Assembly: GCA_027924645.1 (NCBI GenBank)
Contig: BSBN01000213.1
Location: forward strand, 32,180,501-32,244,500
Length of the DNA: 64,000 nt
Direction: 5' to 3'
DNA from: Cunninghamia lanceolata
Taxonomy: Eukaryota > Streptophyta > Pinopsida > Cupressales > Cupressaceae
Part shown: positions 21,501 through 34,305 of the stretch, piece by piece
How positions within the stretch are numbered: position 1 is the first letter of the stretch
How the letters are laid out: the number at the start of each line of letters is the position of its first letter
Translations under genes and position numbers: made by a program
The notes under the pieces: generated by a model
Seen by the model: only the letters and a program-made list of their open reading frames with translations
The model's database searches: none
Told to the model about the DNA's origin: nothing

Positions 21501-22430
21501 AGGTATTGCAGAGTGGGATTCAACAATGGATGAAGACTACAACTCTTTAATTTATAACAAAACATGGGATCTTGTTCCACTTCCTAAGGGAAGAAAACTA
21601 GTTCATTGTAAGTGGATCTATCGAACCAAATTTGCAACGGATGGATCAATTGACAAGTTTAAAGTATGGCTTGTGGCCAAAGGTTTCTTGCAGGTTCTTG
21701 GTGTTGACTACACTAAGACCGTTTCCCCCATTGCCAAGATGAACTCCATTGGTCTGATACTTTCTATTGCTATAGCTCATGGTTGGGTTGTACATTAGAT
21801 GGATGTAAAGAGTGCATCTATTCATGGGGATCTACAAGAGGAGATTTACATGGAGCAACTACAAGGGTTAATTTAAGATTCTTCATAAGTTTTCAAATTA
21901 AGGAAGTCTCTCTATGGCATCAAAAATGCCCCACAAGCTTGGTATGCCAATATGGACTCCTTTTTTTTTCTCTTAGTTGGGTTCTCTAGATGCCACTTAA
22001 TCCGAATATCTACATCTTGAGATAGGAGGATGATCTTCTTTTCTTGGCTCTCTATGTTGATGACTTGATTATCACTGGGAGCACCTCATCCATCATTACG
22101 AGCATAAAGACTTCTTTGCATGATAGGTTTTCCATGGATGACTTGAATCTTTTGCACTACTTTCTCAAGATTGAGATCACTTAAACCTCTTCCAAGATCT
22201 CTCTTACACAACCCAAGTATGCTCTTCTATCTCATTTTCACATGGCTAATTGTAAGCTTGCAGCAACTCCCTTTTTGTTTGGATTCAAGATTGAGGCAAA
22301 GTGTTCCAACCAACTCGTTGATGCCACTTTATATTGTCAACTTGTTGTTAGCCTCATCTACCTAACTCATACTCACCCAGACATTTTATTTGTATTTTTA
22401 TTGTTTTATGCTCATTAAAGAGCCACATGA
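21501..22430 (+). pseudogene. Copia-B reverse transcriptase (RVT_2)
   Basis: Recognisable from MDEDYNSLIYNKTWDLVPLP (21526 on), KWIYRTKFATDGSIDKFK, YTKTVSPIAKMNSI and DVKSASIHGDL near 21800. A second phase gives LRKSLYGIKNAPQAW near 21900, and LYVDDLIITG near 22050 has intact catalytic Asp residues. Several stops and at least two frameshifts are present. Role: copies element RNA to cDNA. Confidence 0.85.
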
Positions 22431-22940
22431 GATTCACTAGAAGGCTACAAAACACATTTTGCACTACATGCAAGGCACTCACATGTACGAGATTCACTAT
22501 GTAGTGGGCACAAGTTTAGCTTTGATTGGATAGATGAATTCTGATTGGGATAGTAATATTGATGATCCCAAGTCCACATATAGCTACAACTTTCACCTTG
22601 GTTCTGGTTCTATTTGTTGGAAGAGCAAGAAGTAGCATGTCATTACTATTTCTTTGATTGAGGCTAAGTATCCTCACTGAACTTGGCATCAATTTTTAGA
22701 AGCCATCAATCATCTACTATGACAACCAGAGTGCTATCCATATCTTGAAGAACTCGCTCTATCATCAGCAGACCAAACACATCGAGATCCACATGCATTT
22801 TCTCAAGGAGCTAATTCAGGAGTAGATCATCAATTTATGCAATTGTCTTACAATAGAGTAGGTTATAGATATCTTCACCAAACCCTTTATTGAGATCAAG
22901 TATGCCCATCTTTAGTCTCTCTTGGGGGTGTAGGGAATTT
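22431..22940 (+). pseudogene. Copia-B RNase H remnant
   Basis: The text MNSDWDSNIDDPKSTYSYNF and GSGSICWKSKK near 22530-22636 matches the copia RNase H (family pattern: DADWAGD..RKSTSGY.F.LG...SW.SKKQ). EAKY-like and LH/KHIE-like parts follow up to the terminal GGVGNF near 22925. Stops are frequent. Confidence 0.75.
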
Positions 22941-23131
22941 CTTCAGGGGGTCACTTAGCCCTTCCTACTTCATCCTCTCATGAGGGGGAGTTTTTTCCCA
23001 TTGGGTTTTCTCTTTCTTTTCTATTTGAGGGGATCTTTTGTACATGGGTACCTCATTATTCCTTGTAGTCAAGACCCATCTTTACATTTTTGCCTACATT
23101 TCCCCCTAAGTCTCACTTAAGGGGGTGGCAG

Positions 23132-23450
23132 TGTGAATGTGGTTCTTTATCTAACTAGTTCATTTTTTAGCTAGTCCCCTATTTAGGTCCTTTTCACACT
23201 AGGTTAAGTTTACTTAAGGACTTTTTCACTTTATCCCATATTGGTTGTGTTTTTAGTCTCTTGGGTGGTAAATCCTATATATACTCAGCCATCTCTCTCA
23301 TATGAACATCTCATCGCATCTCATCTCATTGTATGATTTGCATTTATGTTGATAGAATACAATTTATTCTATCATTTCTAATTTTCTAGCTTTCCTTTCC
23401 TTTCACTCATTTGCATTCTTGGATGGGATTTTAGTCAAATTTTACATATT
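23132..23450 (+). repeat. Copia-B 3' LTR (approximate end)
   Basis: Follows the purine tract AAGGGGGTGGCAG and starts TGTGAATGTGG. Holds a TATA box TATATATACTC near 23276 and a CATCTCATC repeat typical of the transcribed part. No partner LTR is in the window, so the 3' boundary is estimated. Confidence 0.55.
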
Positions 23451-23789
23451 TCATTGTAGCACAAGATTTGGATGGTGATTACACTTATTTTTCAACTTTT
23501 ATGTCATCTTTCTTTTCCACATTTTTTGCTTGATCTTTATTTTTAATTGTATCCTTTTGTAACAAAAGTGGTTCTTTAATTTTTATATTTGCATATTTTT
23601 ATTTACTATAGATTGCCTTGATATTGTCTAAATCATGGTGGAAATTAGAGATTTGAGAAAATCCAAATTTAGTTCAATCTTTTTCATAATTAGTTGTAGT
23701 ATACCATTGCATGTTACATCTTTAATGATACTTGTTCTTTATGTACCTTACAACTGCTACATTAATGCTAGTTCTCTTATGTCAAGACC
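23451..23789. other. AT-rich spacer, nothing recognised
   Basis: No coding similarity, RNA gene or repeat is evident between the copia LTR and the minus-strand gypsy relic. Confidence 0.5.
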
Positions 23790-26092
23790 CTTTTAGAGTA
23801 TACATGAATGTATCAATATTGATGTTCACATGTTACCAAAGAGGCTAATAAAATATCCCTTTGAATACTTTAACTACCCTTGAAGAATAAATTTTGCACA
23901 CTAATGAAAATAGAAGGATACCTTAGAATTGCTTTATCCATGGGCATCCAAGAAGAAGACTAAATCTGTAGGAGTTTGAAATGATATTAAAAACACATGT
24001 TCTTACCTTTATGTGATTCACAAGCATGTGTTTATACACCCATGAGTTTCTTGAATCATAACATTATAATATTTTAGAGATACTCTCAAATGTGCATATA
24101 CTTGTTGATGGAAATAATTAGTAAGTAGATATTCCTTTTTGAAAAAACTTAAATTGTGTTTTAGGATCCACCATACCTTTCGTGTATATATGTGTGATAT
24201 TGGTTGTAAAGTAAAGAGATTCATGCTACCCATTATTGGGGATTTCATAATTAGGTAATGTAATGAGTGGAATAGATGAAATGGTTTGTTATATTGTTCT
24301 TCAATATTGCCCACAAAGTTATCAAAATCAAGAGAAGGTTTATCAAATTTTTTTTTTTCAACATGTATACCTTCATCAATGGTACCCACATTATTAGATT
24401 GGTCATAATGTCCAAAAGGGTTAGTATATATTTGTAAATTTTGATCAAGGAGTGAAATGGAATGGTTGCCCCATCATTAACACCTTTCGTATGAATCATA
24501 TTTTTATCACCAAGATCTTAAATTATATATCTAGGACCCACAATTTTTTTAGTGGCATGCCCATTTGATCTATGATAACTATAAAAAGCCTTTACATCAT
24601 AACCTTTTGGCATATAAATAGATGAATAAAAAAATCAAATAGAGAGGCAAGGTTATCATGTCAACCCCTAACAAATGTTGCAATATTATGTGGACAAGAT
24701 CATGAAGTTTTGTAAATTTTCTTGGTATTTTGGAATTAATACAAATTACTTAGAGGACATGGAAGATGTGGTAACATTTTTGTATAAGACCTAATATCAC
24801 TCCTATGTGGAGCATCACCACCCTTCAAATATTTTTTGGTGGAAACTTAGAATGGTGGGATGAATGTGAGTGCACAACCATATTTGAGTGAATTTTCTTC
24901 TAATAATTATAATAAATGTTCCTTACATTTGCACATAAATCTATAAATGGTATATATATTTAAGTACTTATGTTTTTCAACTATAGGAAGTAAGATTTTA
25001 ATAAACAATATTTGGAGCTCATCATCTAATATTTGGTAATGCATTTTTTAAGACAAGGATTGGAAATGAATGACACAGTCATTAATTCTTTCATTGGGCC
25101 ATTGTCTACATTTAAACAAATATGAGATAGTCACCGTAAGTCCAATATTAACATTGTAACATTTCACAAAGGTATTAGATAACTCAAATATGACTATATA
25201 AAACCATGAAGCAACAATTAAAGCCAATCAAATTTATAACCCTTCAATTTTTTTGGAAATGTATTTACAAGTATCTTATCATCATACATTTCATCCAAAT
25301 AAGAGGCATTAAGAGATCACAAGTAAGTCATGCAGTCCCCTTTACCATTATATATTTCAAATATAGGGGCCACAAAATCCATAGGGAAAGGATAGGTGGG
25401 TCATAAGAGAGTGGATTATTCTTTATTTCACTAGTGTTGTTCATCTTAGTACTTGGAGGTAAGGTACTTACCCTAATTTTCAGTCCATTATGTCTCTTAA
25501 TAATGGTTTCAACAGTGGAGGGATATATGGTGAAGTATAAGTAGAAGTGGGAACATGGGTGATGATAGGGTGGGCATAGATGGGTTAGGAAATGGTGGAT
25601 GAAGGTGTAGCAATGGTATGGGAGGCATGAGAGGGAATAATGGGCTTAGGTTAGATAGGATAAGTATGAACTATGAGGGGATTAGTGGTGGTACTTGAGA
25701 AATGGAGGATAGGTGAGAAGTCAACATAGGGGATGTAGCATAGGTAATAAAACACATAAGAGATGGGACATGGGAGTGAATAATAGAATAAAAAAATTGA
25801 TAATGGAGTGGTGTGGATGTATTAGTAAGACAATTTAATGAACTTAGATTTTGACCAATACCTTGAAGCACCTCCATTCCATGGGATTTTATCATTATCA
25901 TGCTATGAAGGGCCTTAATTGTATGGAGTAGCATTGTTATCAAGATTAGAAAAATTATCTTAAGCATTTTAAGATATCCCTCTTGTCCATGCTTTCAAGA
26001 TAAGCATCACGATCAAATGATTCCTCCTCACTAAGATAGAGCATCATGTTCACATTTTCAAAAAAGGGCTCATTTGTTTGGTTTGTATCCAT
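23790..26092 (-). pseudogene. Ty3/gypsy gag-protease relic, minus strand
   Basis: Reading minus strand from an ATG at 26092-26090: an acidic N-terminus (MDTNQTNEPFFENVNMMLYL), then a long degraded part. The gag core follows near 25390-25230 (DFVAPIFEIYNGKGD, VNTFPKKLKGYKFDWL). A His-rich gag finger lies near 24600 (FYSYHRSNGHATKK, with flanking Cys lost), then IIXDLGDKNMIHTKG. Near 23960 the protease tail FSLLLGCPWI and PSIFI appear. The family pattern for these pieces is gag core, C-x2-H...H-C, and LLLGRPWIHA. Many stops and shifts make this one of the oldest elements here. The open frames 24018-24389 and 24251-24499 are parts of it. Confidence 0.65.
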
Positions 26093-29000
26093 TAATTTGT
26101 TTAATGTAGGGATCTTTCTATGTTTAAAGTGAAATAATAATTGAGATCATGGCATACAATCAAGAAGATAAATAGAGATAAGGTAATAAAAACAAGAAAA
26201 ATATTAGACTTGGTATAAAAATTAGAAAATCAAAGGTATCAAATTTGAAAATTTAGAAATAAATAACCCTAAAGGAAACTAGAGTAGTTCAATAATTTAG
26301 GATCACCAAACTGAAGAGGAATAAAATGCATCTCTCTTCTAAAATTATACTAATAAAAGGTGCAAAATATTGATTAAATACTCTAATCAGACCCTACACA
26401 AATATGATTGAGTTGAGTCACAAACATGACACATAAATGATAAAATTATATGAGAAATTAGTTATTGCTTCAATCTTTGATGGAAAAAGTAGTCAATGTG
26501 ATGAAATGAGACTATAGATCCATTCTCAAAACAATCCTTGACTATAAAAACTACACCTATCGTGCTACTTTTGAAGTAGATAAGTCTCTAATTCCTATAA
26601 TACATCTTACACTTTTATGATTATGTCCTCTTTGATATGATTTTATCTCTATTAGTCACTTGACCCTAAATATTTTTATTATCATGTAACAAATAAATTA
26701 TGGTCATGGTGGTGTTTAAAGAAAAATTTTGGGCCTACTTTGTCAAGATTGAAGTGTTAGACTTCCTTAAGTCTAAGTCAAGCCCCTTATTTGTTATCAA
26801 TAACTTGTATGAGAATATTTTGAATTGACACACAAGATGTAGGATGTGTGAAATAAAAATTACTAATGTTAATGTAAGGTTTCTCTAATATGAATTATCT
26901 TAGAATTCTCTTATAGTGCTCTAGGATGATTTGAATGAATGTTACGAGATACTTCTAAAATGTCATTGGAGATTGCCCTTAAATATGAAATCTTAGGTGT
27001 TAATTCAAAATATTTTTCATGCAAGATGATAGGAAACAATCAATTTTTTCAGTTGATTTAGTTTAAGGAAGGTGAAATTAGGATTTGAGAAAGATGGATA
27101 GGATCATACCAATAATTTTGTCTAGGATATAAAATTACAATTACAATTCTAACTAGGGCAACAAAACTAGTAGAATCTGGGTTAGGTATGGATTACATGG
27201 GTTGAATTAGGTAAATGATGGATAAAGGTTGGTTTTATTCATCTTGTGTATTATAATCTATGAAAATAAGCACAAAAATAAGACATTTATCAATAAGGAT
27301 AAAATGAGTACAAAACTAATGGGGGAAAATGTGAAGTATGCACTTTTCACCTCTACATGTCTATAATAAAATAGAACATTCGTGTTTCCAACTTTAATGA
27401 GGTTAAATGGATAGAAAATTATGTCTTGAACTCCTTCAAAGATAGGATTATGTTGTATTGAGAAAAATATGAATAATCATTGAGAACAACAAATAATCAG
27501 TCCAATAGGGTTGCCTAAATTCCTTAGTGTAAGGTATTTTTCTCATCTATAAGCAAATTATTTTTTATTGAAAAAACATAAAACCTCCCACTACTTATTT
27601 GGATACTAAGATTTAGGTAACATTTTTGTAATCTCAAGGATGTTGGTGTGATTTAAAGAGTTAATTATTTGTCAATTTTTTGAGCTTTATAAAAATGGAT
27701 GTTATTCATATACTTGTAGGGAAGTAAAGAACCTTCCTACAATATATCTATAGGTACATATAAATTAAATTAAATACAATTTTAAGACCTATATATTTTA
27801 AGAGTTGAGTATGTAACATGACTAAAATAAAATAACTGAGACTAAATTTAAATATATGCTAAAATTAAAACAAAATGGATTAGGTGATTGCCTTGGAAGT
27901 TGTCACAATGATAAATTTGATTGATATGATGCAATCAAAAAGAGGTAGAAACTTGAATCTAATATTGGATCTAAAGTTAGTGAATTGAGATGGCTAAATT
28001 TTGAGAATCTAAGAGTTTCAAAAGTTGTCATGGCAACTATCCTATCCAAGGGTACAACTCTATCCAAATGGGCATGATTCCATCTTGAGTAGAAGTAGAC
28101 CTTGAATACTCTCAAAACATATTCACTTGGTGTATATTTAAGGTAAGGAAAACTTGGTGAAGCTAAGAAGCACTGTGGGGCTTTCTATATAAGGATTAAA
28201 TTTCAAGATTTCCTTGCATCTTAGTTAAGCCTCAAGATAGATTTAAAAATGAAAAATATAGTGTAATAGTGGATATGAATGTTGATGTAGATAAAGTAGT
28301 TGATGTGTTGAACCTACAAAGTGTTAGTGATAGATATGAAAGTGTGTTGTCCTAATAATTTTTTCTTATGTGATAATCTTGAATGGCCTAGGATGATTTA
28401 TTTTAATACAATCCCTAGACACACAATTCAAACTTTTTGGCATAGATATCAATGGGTAATGATCATGTCTAGAATTTCCAATCTCTAAATGCAAGAAGTT
28501 TGAATTTTAGAAATAGAGGGACACTATTGATATTGCAATCCTATCCAGAGGACATAATCACAATTGTGATGTAGTCTAGGATGGGATGGTTGATGGAAGT
28601 TAGATTAAAGGTGTTATGAGAAAAGTGATGTAGCATAAAATAGTGTTTAATTAGGTCTTAGGTCAATGAGTTTTCTAAAAGATCCCAAAAGTATGCTAGA
28701 ATAATGTATTAAGGTCATCAACCTAAAGTGGTGTAAAATGAGAGGGGCAAAGTCTAAGGGTATACAATTTTCTCCTTGACCATACTAAGAAATAATATAT
28801 TTGATAGGGAGTAAGAATAATCTAGTAAATTAGTGCACAAATTTCAAAGTTACTTATAACAAATAAGCATTAGAATATAAAAAATGTAATTGATAATAAC
28901 TAAATATTATTTTAATCCAATATGTAAATAAACTTGTATAAAAGTACATATTTAAATCATAAAATTTGAATTAAGCTAGTATTTTAAGAGAACATACACT

Positions 29001-30234
29001 AGTTGGGGAACTTATGGTATTATAAGAAACAATTGCATAAAATAAAGTATGTAATTAACAATTACTAAATAGCTAAATAAAATTATCTTTAGTTTAGTGT
29101 GCACAAAATGAGTAAGCTCTATATGATAATCACCACACTTAGTAGTGTCTTGTTTCCTTATTAAAAGTTGAAATGGATAGTCAAATAAGGAAAAACTTAT
29201 TAGAAAAATGATTTTTTTTGTTGAAGTTATTTAATTTTAGTGACATACATGTCATAGTCATAAATATTACCCTACTATTCAAAAATTAATAATTATTTTT
29301 GTTTTGAAAATATTAGGTCTTGAACAAACTATTGTAGGTTTGAGAATAGGATAAAGGCACTCCAACTAGTGCAATGTCTAATTTCACTCTAGAGGGCCTT
29401 GAATATACAAAATACAAAAACATATTGTGGATATGGAATAAGAAAGTTACTTGACTTAGTGTGGTGAATTATTTCAATCACCTACCCTTGAATTCCACTA
29501 GCGATCTAACATAAAAGTGTTCACTTGAATCAAAATAAATGCAAATTATTTCTTTTACCAACTAAATAACAAGCTATTTGTCCTTTTATTTAAATTGATA
29601 AAGGTGCCCTAATTAGACTTGTGTTTCAAAACTAAATAACTAGTCTAATCTAAATATAACTAAGTTGGGAAATGAATACATAAAAAGAGGGAATTGATTA
29701 TGCTAAAGGGATAAGATGATAGTGCTTGAATAAATTTTACAAGTATGAGATAAATATTGGAAGTTGACCCTAGATAAATTGATTGGAACAAAATATTTAG
29801 GTGCTAAGAATGAAGTGTAGGTTACTATCTGTAGCGTAGGTAAAACTACTCCTCAATTAAACGTATCAATCAAGGGAGCTTTTCACTAATGTTACACTTG
29901 AGTTTGAGTTTTGTTATCTAACATTTCAAACATATTCTAGGTCTATAGAACCACTTTATACACTAAAAGAAATAAAGTAGACTAAACTAGATGCTTAAAA
30001 GAGTAAAGGAAAGAGATTGCAATGTTGCAAAATGAACAACTATAAACAAAATTTTGAAAAACAAAGTACAAAAAATGAAAAGACAAGAGGTAAAGAATTC
30101 TAGAGACTTAAGATGAAGTTTATTGCCTTGGATGACAACACACCATGAGGACATCTACACTAAGTGTTGACATCCTTAAAGCCAGAAAAATAAAAAGTGT
30201 TTGCCCAAAATAGATTCTAGATACCTACACAACA
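26093..30234. other. AT-rich DNA, no recognisable gene
   Basis: Four kilobases without a convincing coding frame, RNA gene or repeat pair. The left part may be leader/LTR of the minus-strand gag relic. The right end (from 30234 leftward) should be the continuation of the element-X LTR, because the copia element at 30240-36586 interrupted it. The only open frame, 27903-28115 (-), has no recognisable features. Confidence 0.5.
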
Positions 30235-30239
30235 CAACT
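30235..30239. repeat. Copia-A target-site duplication, left copy (CAACT)
   Basis: Identical to 36587-36591 directly after the other LTR. Confidence 0.85.
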
Positions 30240-31849
30240 TGTTGAATGCACAAGAAAACTGAGAGGGGGAGTGAATCAGTTGTATCAAAAAGTTCAAAAC
30301 CTCACAAACTATTCATATCCACATTAATTCACTTAAACCCTTAATTTGTTATGATGATTAAACATGAGAAGCAAATAGCAAAAACTTAAACACATCAACA
30401 CCATACACACGAGAACACCAGATTTTACATGGAAAGCCCTAAAAGGGAAAAACCATGGTGAGGATTAGCTCACAACATAGTCTAGTAGCAATACCGAATT
30501 ACAAAGGCTCACTGTCAGAGGACTCATTGCCCAAAAGAGCGAATGCTCACTACAAGTGGACCCACTATCCAAGTGGACTCACTGCCCACTAATAAAGAAA
30601 GAAAGAAGAGAAGAATGGCTCATTGCTAGGCTTTGAACTGATATAGTTGCATCTAACCTATGCACGAAGTTTAGTTCCAATGAAGCTCAATATCCATCAC
30701 AACATAAAAAACATCTTTGCAGCACCACTGAAAATAGTAGACACCTTCTGCTCATGACATCCAATAGCCTAACACATGGAATCTCTCACTGCCCTGATAA
30801 AATTTGCATCACAAACTTCATCTCTCTTATGCACCCTCACATCCATGACTCCTTGACACTTATTTATACAATCACCATTCATGAAAACATTCTCCAAGGT
30901 CAGCAACACAACTTAACCCATAAAATTCAAATTAGGTCTGGACCTAAATATTCCCACAGAGGAAAGGAATGAGTGAAAACCACACCACACCTTATCATAG
31001 ACCTAAATCCACTCTTACATGCTTCATCATGTTTTCACAATTGCCAAAGCATAACTGGAATTAGTGTGAACAACCAAGTTGGCCAAACTTGTGTTAACAT
31101 TAAGAACTTTTAAGCACACTCTTCCTCAAAGATGAAAACAACTTGTGAACCTTGCACAAATCTTTAACACAATCTAGAAAGATCTACAAACATATTGAAG
31201 TCACCTGGAAACCAACAAATTCAACCATAACAACTTTCACCTGAAGGAAGTTCACAGTCTACTTACAAACAACACTGTCAGACTTTGCTACACAAGAAAT
31301 TGCTTTCCGGAGCACCAAATCAGAAACTTTCTAGAAAGGAGATAGATAAGGACCTTATAAGCATATATCCAGAACTGCAATACCTAAAACCATTTTGCAA
31401 AGAAATGCGGAGCAAAATACTTTCTCCTAGACACACTACAAACACTGTCTTCAAACTGGTGAACATAACTTTTACTGCACAGTGATCTGGAGTACCAAAT
31501 TCTAGATTTAGCATCTTTAAACACTTGTCAACAACATATCTAAACTGTACACTCAGATCTCCAACACAGAAGAAATGCGGAGTAAGAACTCGAATAGCAT
31601 TCAGTAAGCCAAAAGACTTCTTCAACACACTGTTTCCAATACTAATCAAATTTTCTCTAAAGCAATAGGAAACCAAGCAAGAGGAACATATTCTTAACAC
31701 CTTCAACACTTCTTCAAGGAAATCACATCATCATTAACTCAACAACTTAATCAAATAACAATAGTAATAGTAGAGAACACAGTTGACACTAATGACAACA
31801 CAAACATGTTGACATCAATGACAACACTGATTAGCACATACTTGCAACA
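30240..31849 (-). repeat. Copia-A 3' LTR
   Basis: On the minus strand it starts TGTTGCAAGTATGTGC and ends TTCAACA. It aligns with 34985-36586 throughout; differences by eye are roughly one base in fifteen. Open frames inside it (for example 31320-31709, minus) are seen in broken form in the other LTR too and are not considered genes. Confidence 0.93.
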
Positions 31850-32230
31850 ATCTCCCCCTTTGTCATTGATGGCAACCTATGATGTGAAAAACCATCATGA
31901 CATAACTCTGCACTAATCTCACTCTCCCCCTTTCTTTTACACATCTTTCTCTCTTTCTCTCCCTTTGTTTTTCACATGAACTCTCTCCCCCTTTGACATC
32001 AATGGCAAAGGGTGACACATCTTTTTCAAGCTCTCTCCTAATTATGATACTGCACATACTTGCACTATTCTCAACTGCTCTAAATACTCCCCATTAGGAG
32101 TACACACCAACCTGTATCAACTCTTACTCCCCCTATCTGCAACAATCGTCAACACCACTACCTACTCCCCCTGAGAGGTAGCCTCCATCATCAGTTTCTA
32201 GAGGAAACATTTGCACCAGAAGCTAGTACT
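31850..32230 (-). other. Copia-A 3' UTR with repeated purine tracts
   Basis: On the minus strand AAAGGGGGAGAT lies directly before the 3' LTR (plus coordinates about 31850-31861), as a proper polypurine tract. Similar G-rich tracts recur at about 31922, 31985, 32088, 32129 and 32164. The phrase GACAAAGGGGGAG / GTCAAAGGGGGAG is repeated, so priming could have used more than one site. Confidence 0.75.
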
Positions 32231-33289
32231 AATACATTCTTAGCCTCTGTTACATCCTTCTTAATCCAAATCTTACTCATCTCCTTCTTAGTTTCGATCA
32301 GATCAATTCTTTATATCAGTTTGTTCTTGTCTATTAGAATATCCTTCTTCATGCTTCTGCTTCTGTAAAACTTTGAAATGTGTCCAGGCTTACTGCAATT
32401 ATAACACACAACATTCCTCTGATCATTGTTCCTTCCATTCATTTTGGATTTGCATTGATTAGCTTTGTGCCCAAATCTATTGCATATATAATAGTTGCCA
32501 TTAAAGGATTGAATCATTATGTCATTGTTATAGCCATTCATTCTTTGATTTCAATAGTCATTAACTTTATGACCAACTTTCTTGCATGTGAAACATTGAC
32601 TAGAAAAAGATGGAACATTTTGATTCATTCTGCTCCTACATTGTGTAGCCTTATGTCCAAATTTATTGCAAGAATGAAAATAACTATTGAAAGATGGGTA
32701 CCTTTGAGCATTAGATTGTTTGATTGGTGGTCATATAGATCCTTTCTTCCAATTCTAGATCCGCTTGCCATTGTTCTTCTTGTCTTCAGCTTTTGATGCT
32801 TGACCTGATTTTGAAATTTCACCTTTTTCAAACCCTAAGCCTTCTTTATCATTGGGATCTTTCTGACTTGCAATCACCTCATCAAGCCTTGTAGAACTTA
32901 TCTTGAATTTTTCTTCATAGTTCTTTGCCTTCTCCAGATCTAATTTTAGTTTCACAACTTCTTGCTCTAGCCTCATACATTCTTTAGATTTTCCTTTCAC
33001 CATTGAGTTTAGACATTCCTCAGTTCTTACCTTTTCTTCAACTTGCACTTTTAAACCAATCATGGATTCATTTGCTAAACTCAATTGTTCACTGACCTCC
33101 TTATGCCTTTGTTTGAACTTCTTGACTTTCTCTCTCAAATTTTTGATACATTCATTTGCTTCTTTGACATTCTCCTTCAAATCTATGATTTTTTCTTCAA
33201 TCCTCTCTAGGTCTTCAAGAGCAATCTTGAGTTCTTCACTATTATGAGACATGCATTCATCCTCTGAAAATTCAATAGAAGGAATGTAT
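32231..33289 (-). pseudogene. Copia-A gag-like part: coiled coil and four zinc knuckles, misplaced after integrase
   Basis: From 33252 down to 32755 an uninterrupted 165-codon frame is strongly helical: EELKIALEDLERIEEKIIDL, then KEVSEQLSLANES, then QEVVKLKLDLEKAK, with heptad spacing. Then from about 32700 to 32360 four CCHC-type knuckles follow: CNKFGHKATQC, CFTCKKVGHKVND, CNRFGHKANQC and CYNCSKPGHISKF. Three have a Cys replaced. Gag normally precedes protease in copia; here it follows the integrase linker. The tail (SKIWIKKDVTEAKN near 32270) ends in stops. Zinc knuckles bind element RNA. Confidence 0.8.
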
Positions 33290-34305
33290 TCTTCTATTAC
33301 CTTGATCTAATGCTCATCCTTGCATGCCTCAACCACTATTTTAGGTTCTACTTTAGAAATCAAACACATATTTACCTATTCTTCAATAGGTTTCCTTCTT
33401 GTCAATACATCTTTTCTCTTATCACCAATGATTTGGTCTTCAGTGTGATGCCTCTACACATACTTGGGATTTTTAGGAGTCTCCACTAGAGCTCCTTCCT
33501 ATTCAACTTGCATTTCCTTTTCTTTAGCTTTTTCTTCTTCAATGGAAGAAGACCCATATGATTCATAATCATTTGCCTCTAAAATCTTCTGTATGTCTTC
33601 ATCAACCTTCACATTCACACTCTCAACAATCTTTCTGTATGTCTTCATCAAACTTCACATTCACACTCTCAAAATTCCTTCATCACATCTTGCATCAAGC
33701 TTTCCTAGATCTTCATCTCTCCTAATATAAGATTTGCTTCCAAAAACTTTGAAATATTTAAAAGTTGGAATCCTTCCATACCACAGCTCATAGGGAGTCT
33801 TTGTGTCATTTGTTTTCACTTGTACTTTGTTCTGTATGTAGACAATAGTAAGAATTGCTTCTCTCCAGTAGACTTCTGGTAGGTTTGCTTATTTTATCAT
33901 TGTCCTTGTAGCTTCTTGAATAGTCCTATTTTTCCTTTCAACTACTCCATTTTGATGCGGAGTCCTAGGAGCAGATAAATGCCTCTTTATCCCATGATTC
34001 TCACAAAACATGTTAAACTCATTAGAAGTAAATTCTCCACCTCTTTCAGACCTCAAACATTTGATCTTCATATCCATTTCATTTTCAAGCATTGCCTTAA
34101 ATGCTTTAAACTTATCTAGGGCTTCTAATTTTTCTTTAAGAAAAGTAACCCATGTCATTCTAGAGCAATCATCAATAAATAACATAAAATACCTATCACC
34201 TTGAGAACTCCTTACTCTGGTAGGACCACACAGGTATGTATGCACCAATTCTAATAGTCCAATAGAAGATTGTTCTTTGACTTCAAAACTTCTCCTCACT
34301 TGCTT
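33290..34305 (-). pseudogene. Copia-A integrase and post-integrase linker, ending where RT should begin
   Basis: GPTRVRSSQGDRYFMLFIDD near 34225, LRSERGGEFTSNEF near 34055 and HQNGVVERKNRTIQEATRTM near 33930 give the integrase core with catalytic residues visible. NLPEVYWREAI and PYELWYGRIPTF follow to about 33720. The linker then includes ESVNVKVDEDIQKI and NMCLISKVEPKIVVEACKDE, the phrase that normally sits just before RT. Instead of RT, the phase changes into the gag coiled coil near 33290. A 46-bp tandem duplication lies at 33587-33678. Confidence 0.85.
33587..33678 (-). repeat. Tandem duplication of 46 bp in copia-A linker
   Basis: TTCTGTATGTCTTCATCAAM followed by CTTCACATTCACACTCTCAA occurs at 33587 and 33633. 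It replaces the sequence normally found between the integrase end and the linker, and adds a stop. Confidence 0.8.

Larger units (their letters stand above)
20761..23131 (+). mobile_element. 5'-truncated Ty1/copia element (copia-B), internal region
   Basis: Contains the end of integrase, the linker, RT and RNase H of a copia polyprotein, then a purine-rich stretch (CATGAGGGGGAG near 22980 and AAGGGGGTGG near 23119) and an LTR. Gag, protease and most of integrase are missing. The truncation point lies just right of the inverted-arm element. Frame changes and many stops show a long-dead copy. Confidence 0.8.

Noticed and set aside
31320..31709. 129-codon minus-strand open frame inside the copia-A 3' LTR, with a shorter relative at 36064-36294
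   Set aside because: Both copies derive from one LTR, so similarity does not show coding selection; no domain and no consistent start.
32380..32796. 138-codon plus-strand open frame
   Set aside because: Antisense shadow of the copia-A zinc-knuckle region, whose CCHC motifs are on the minus strand.
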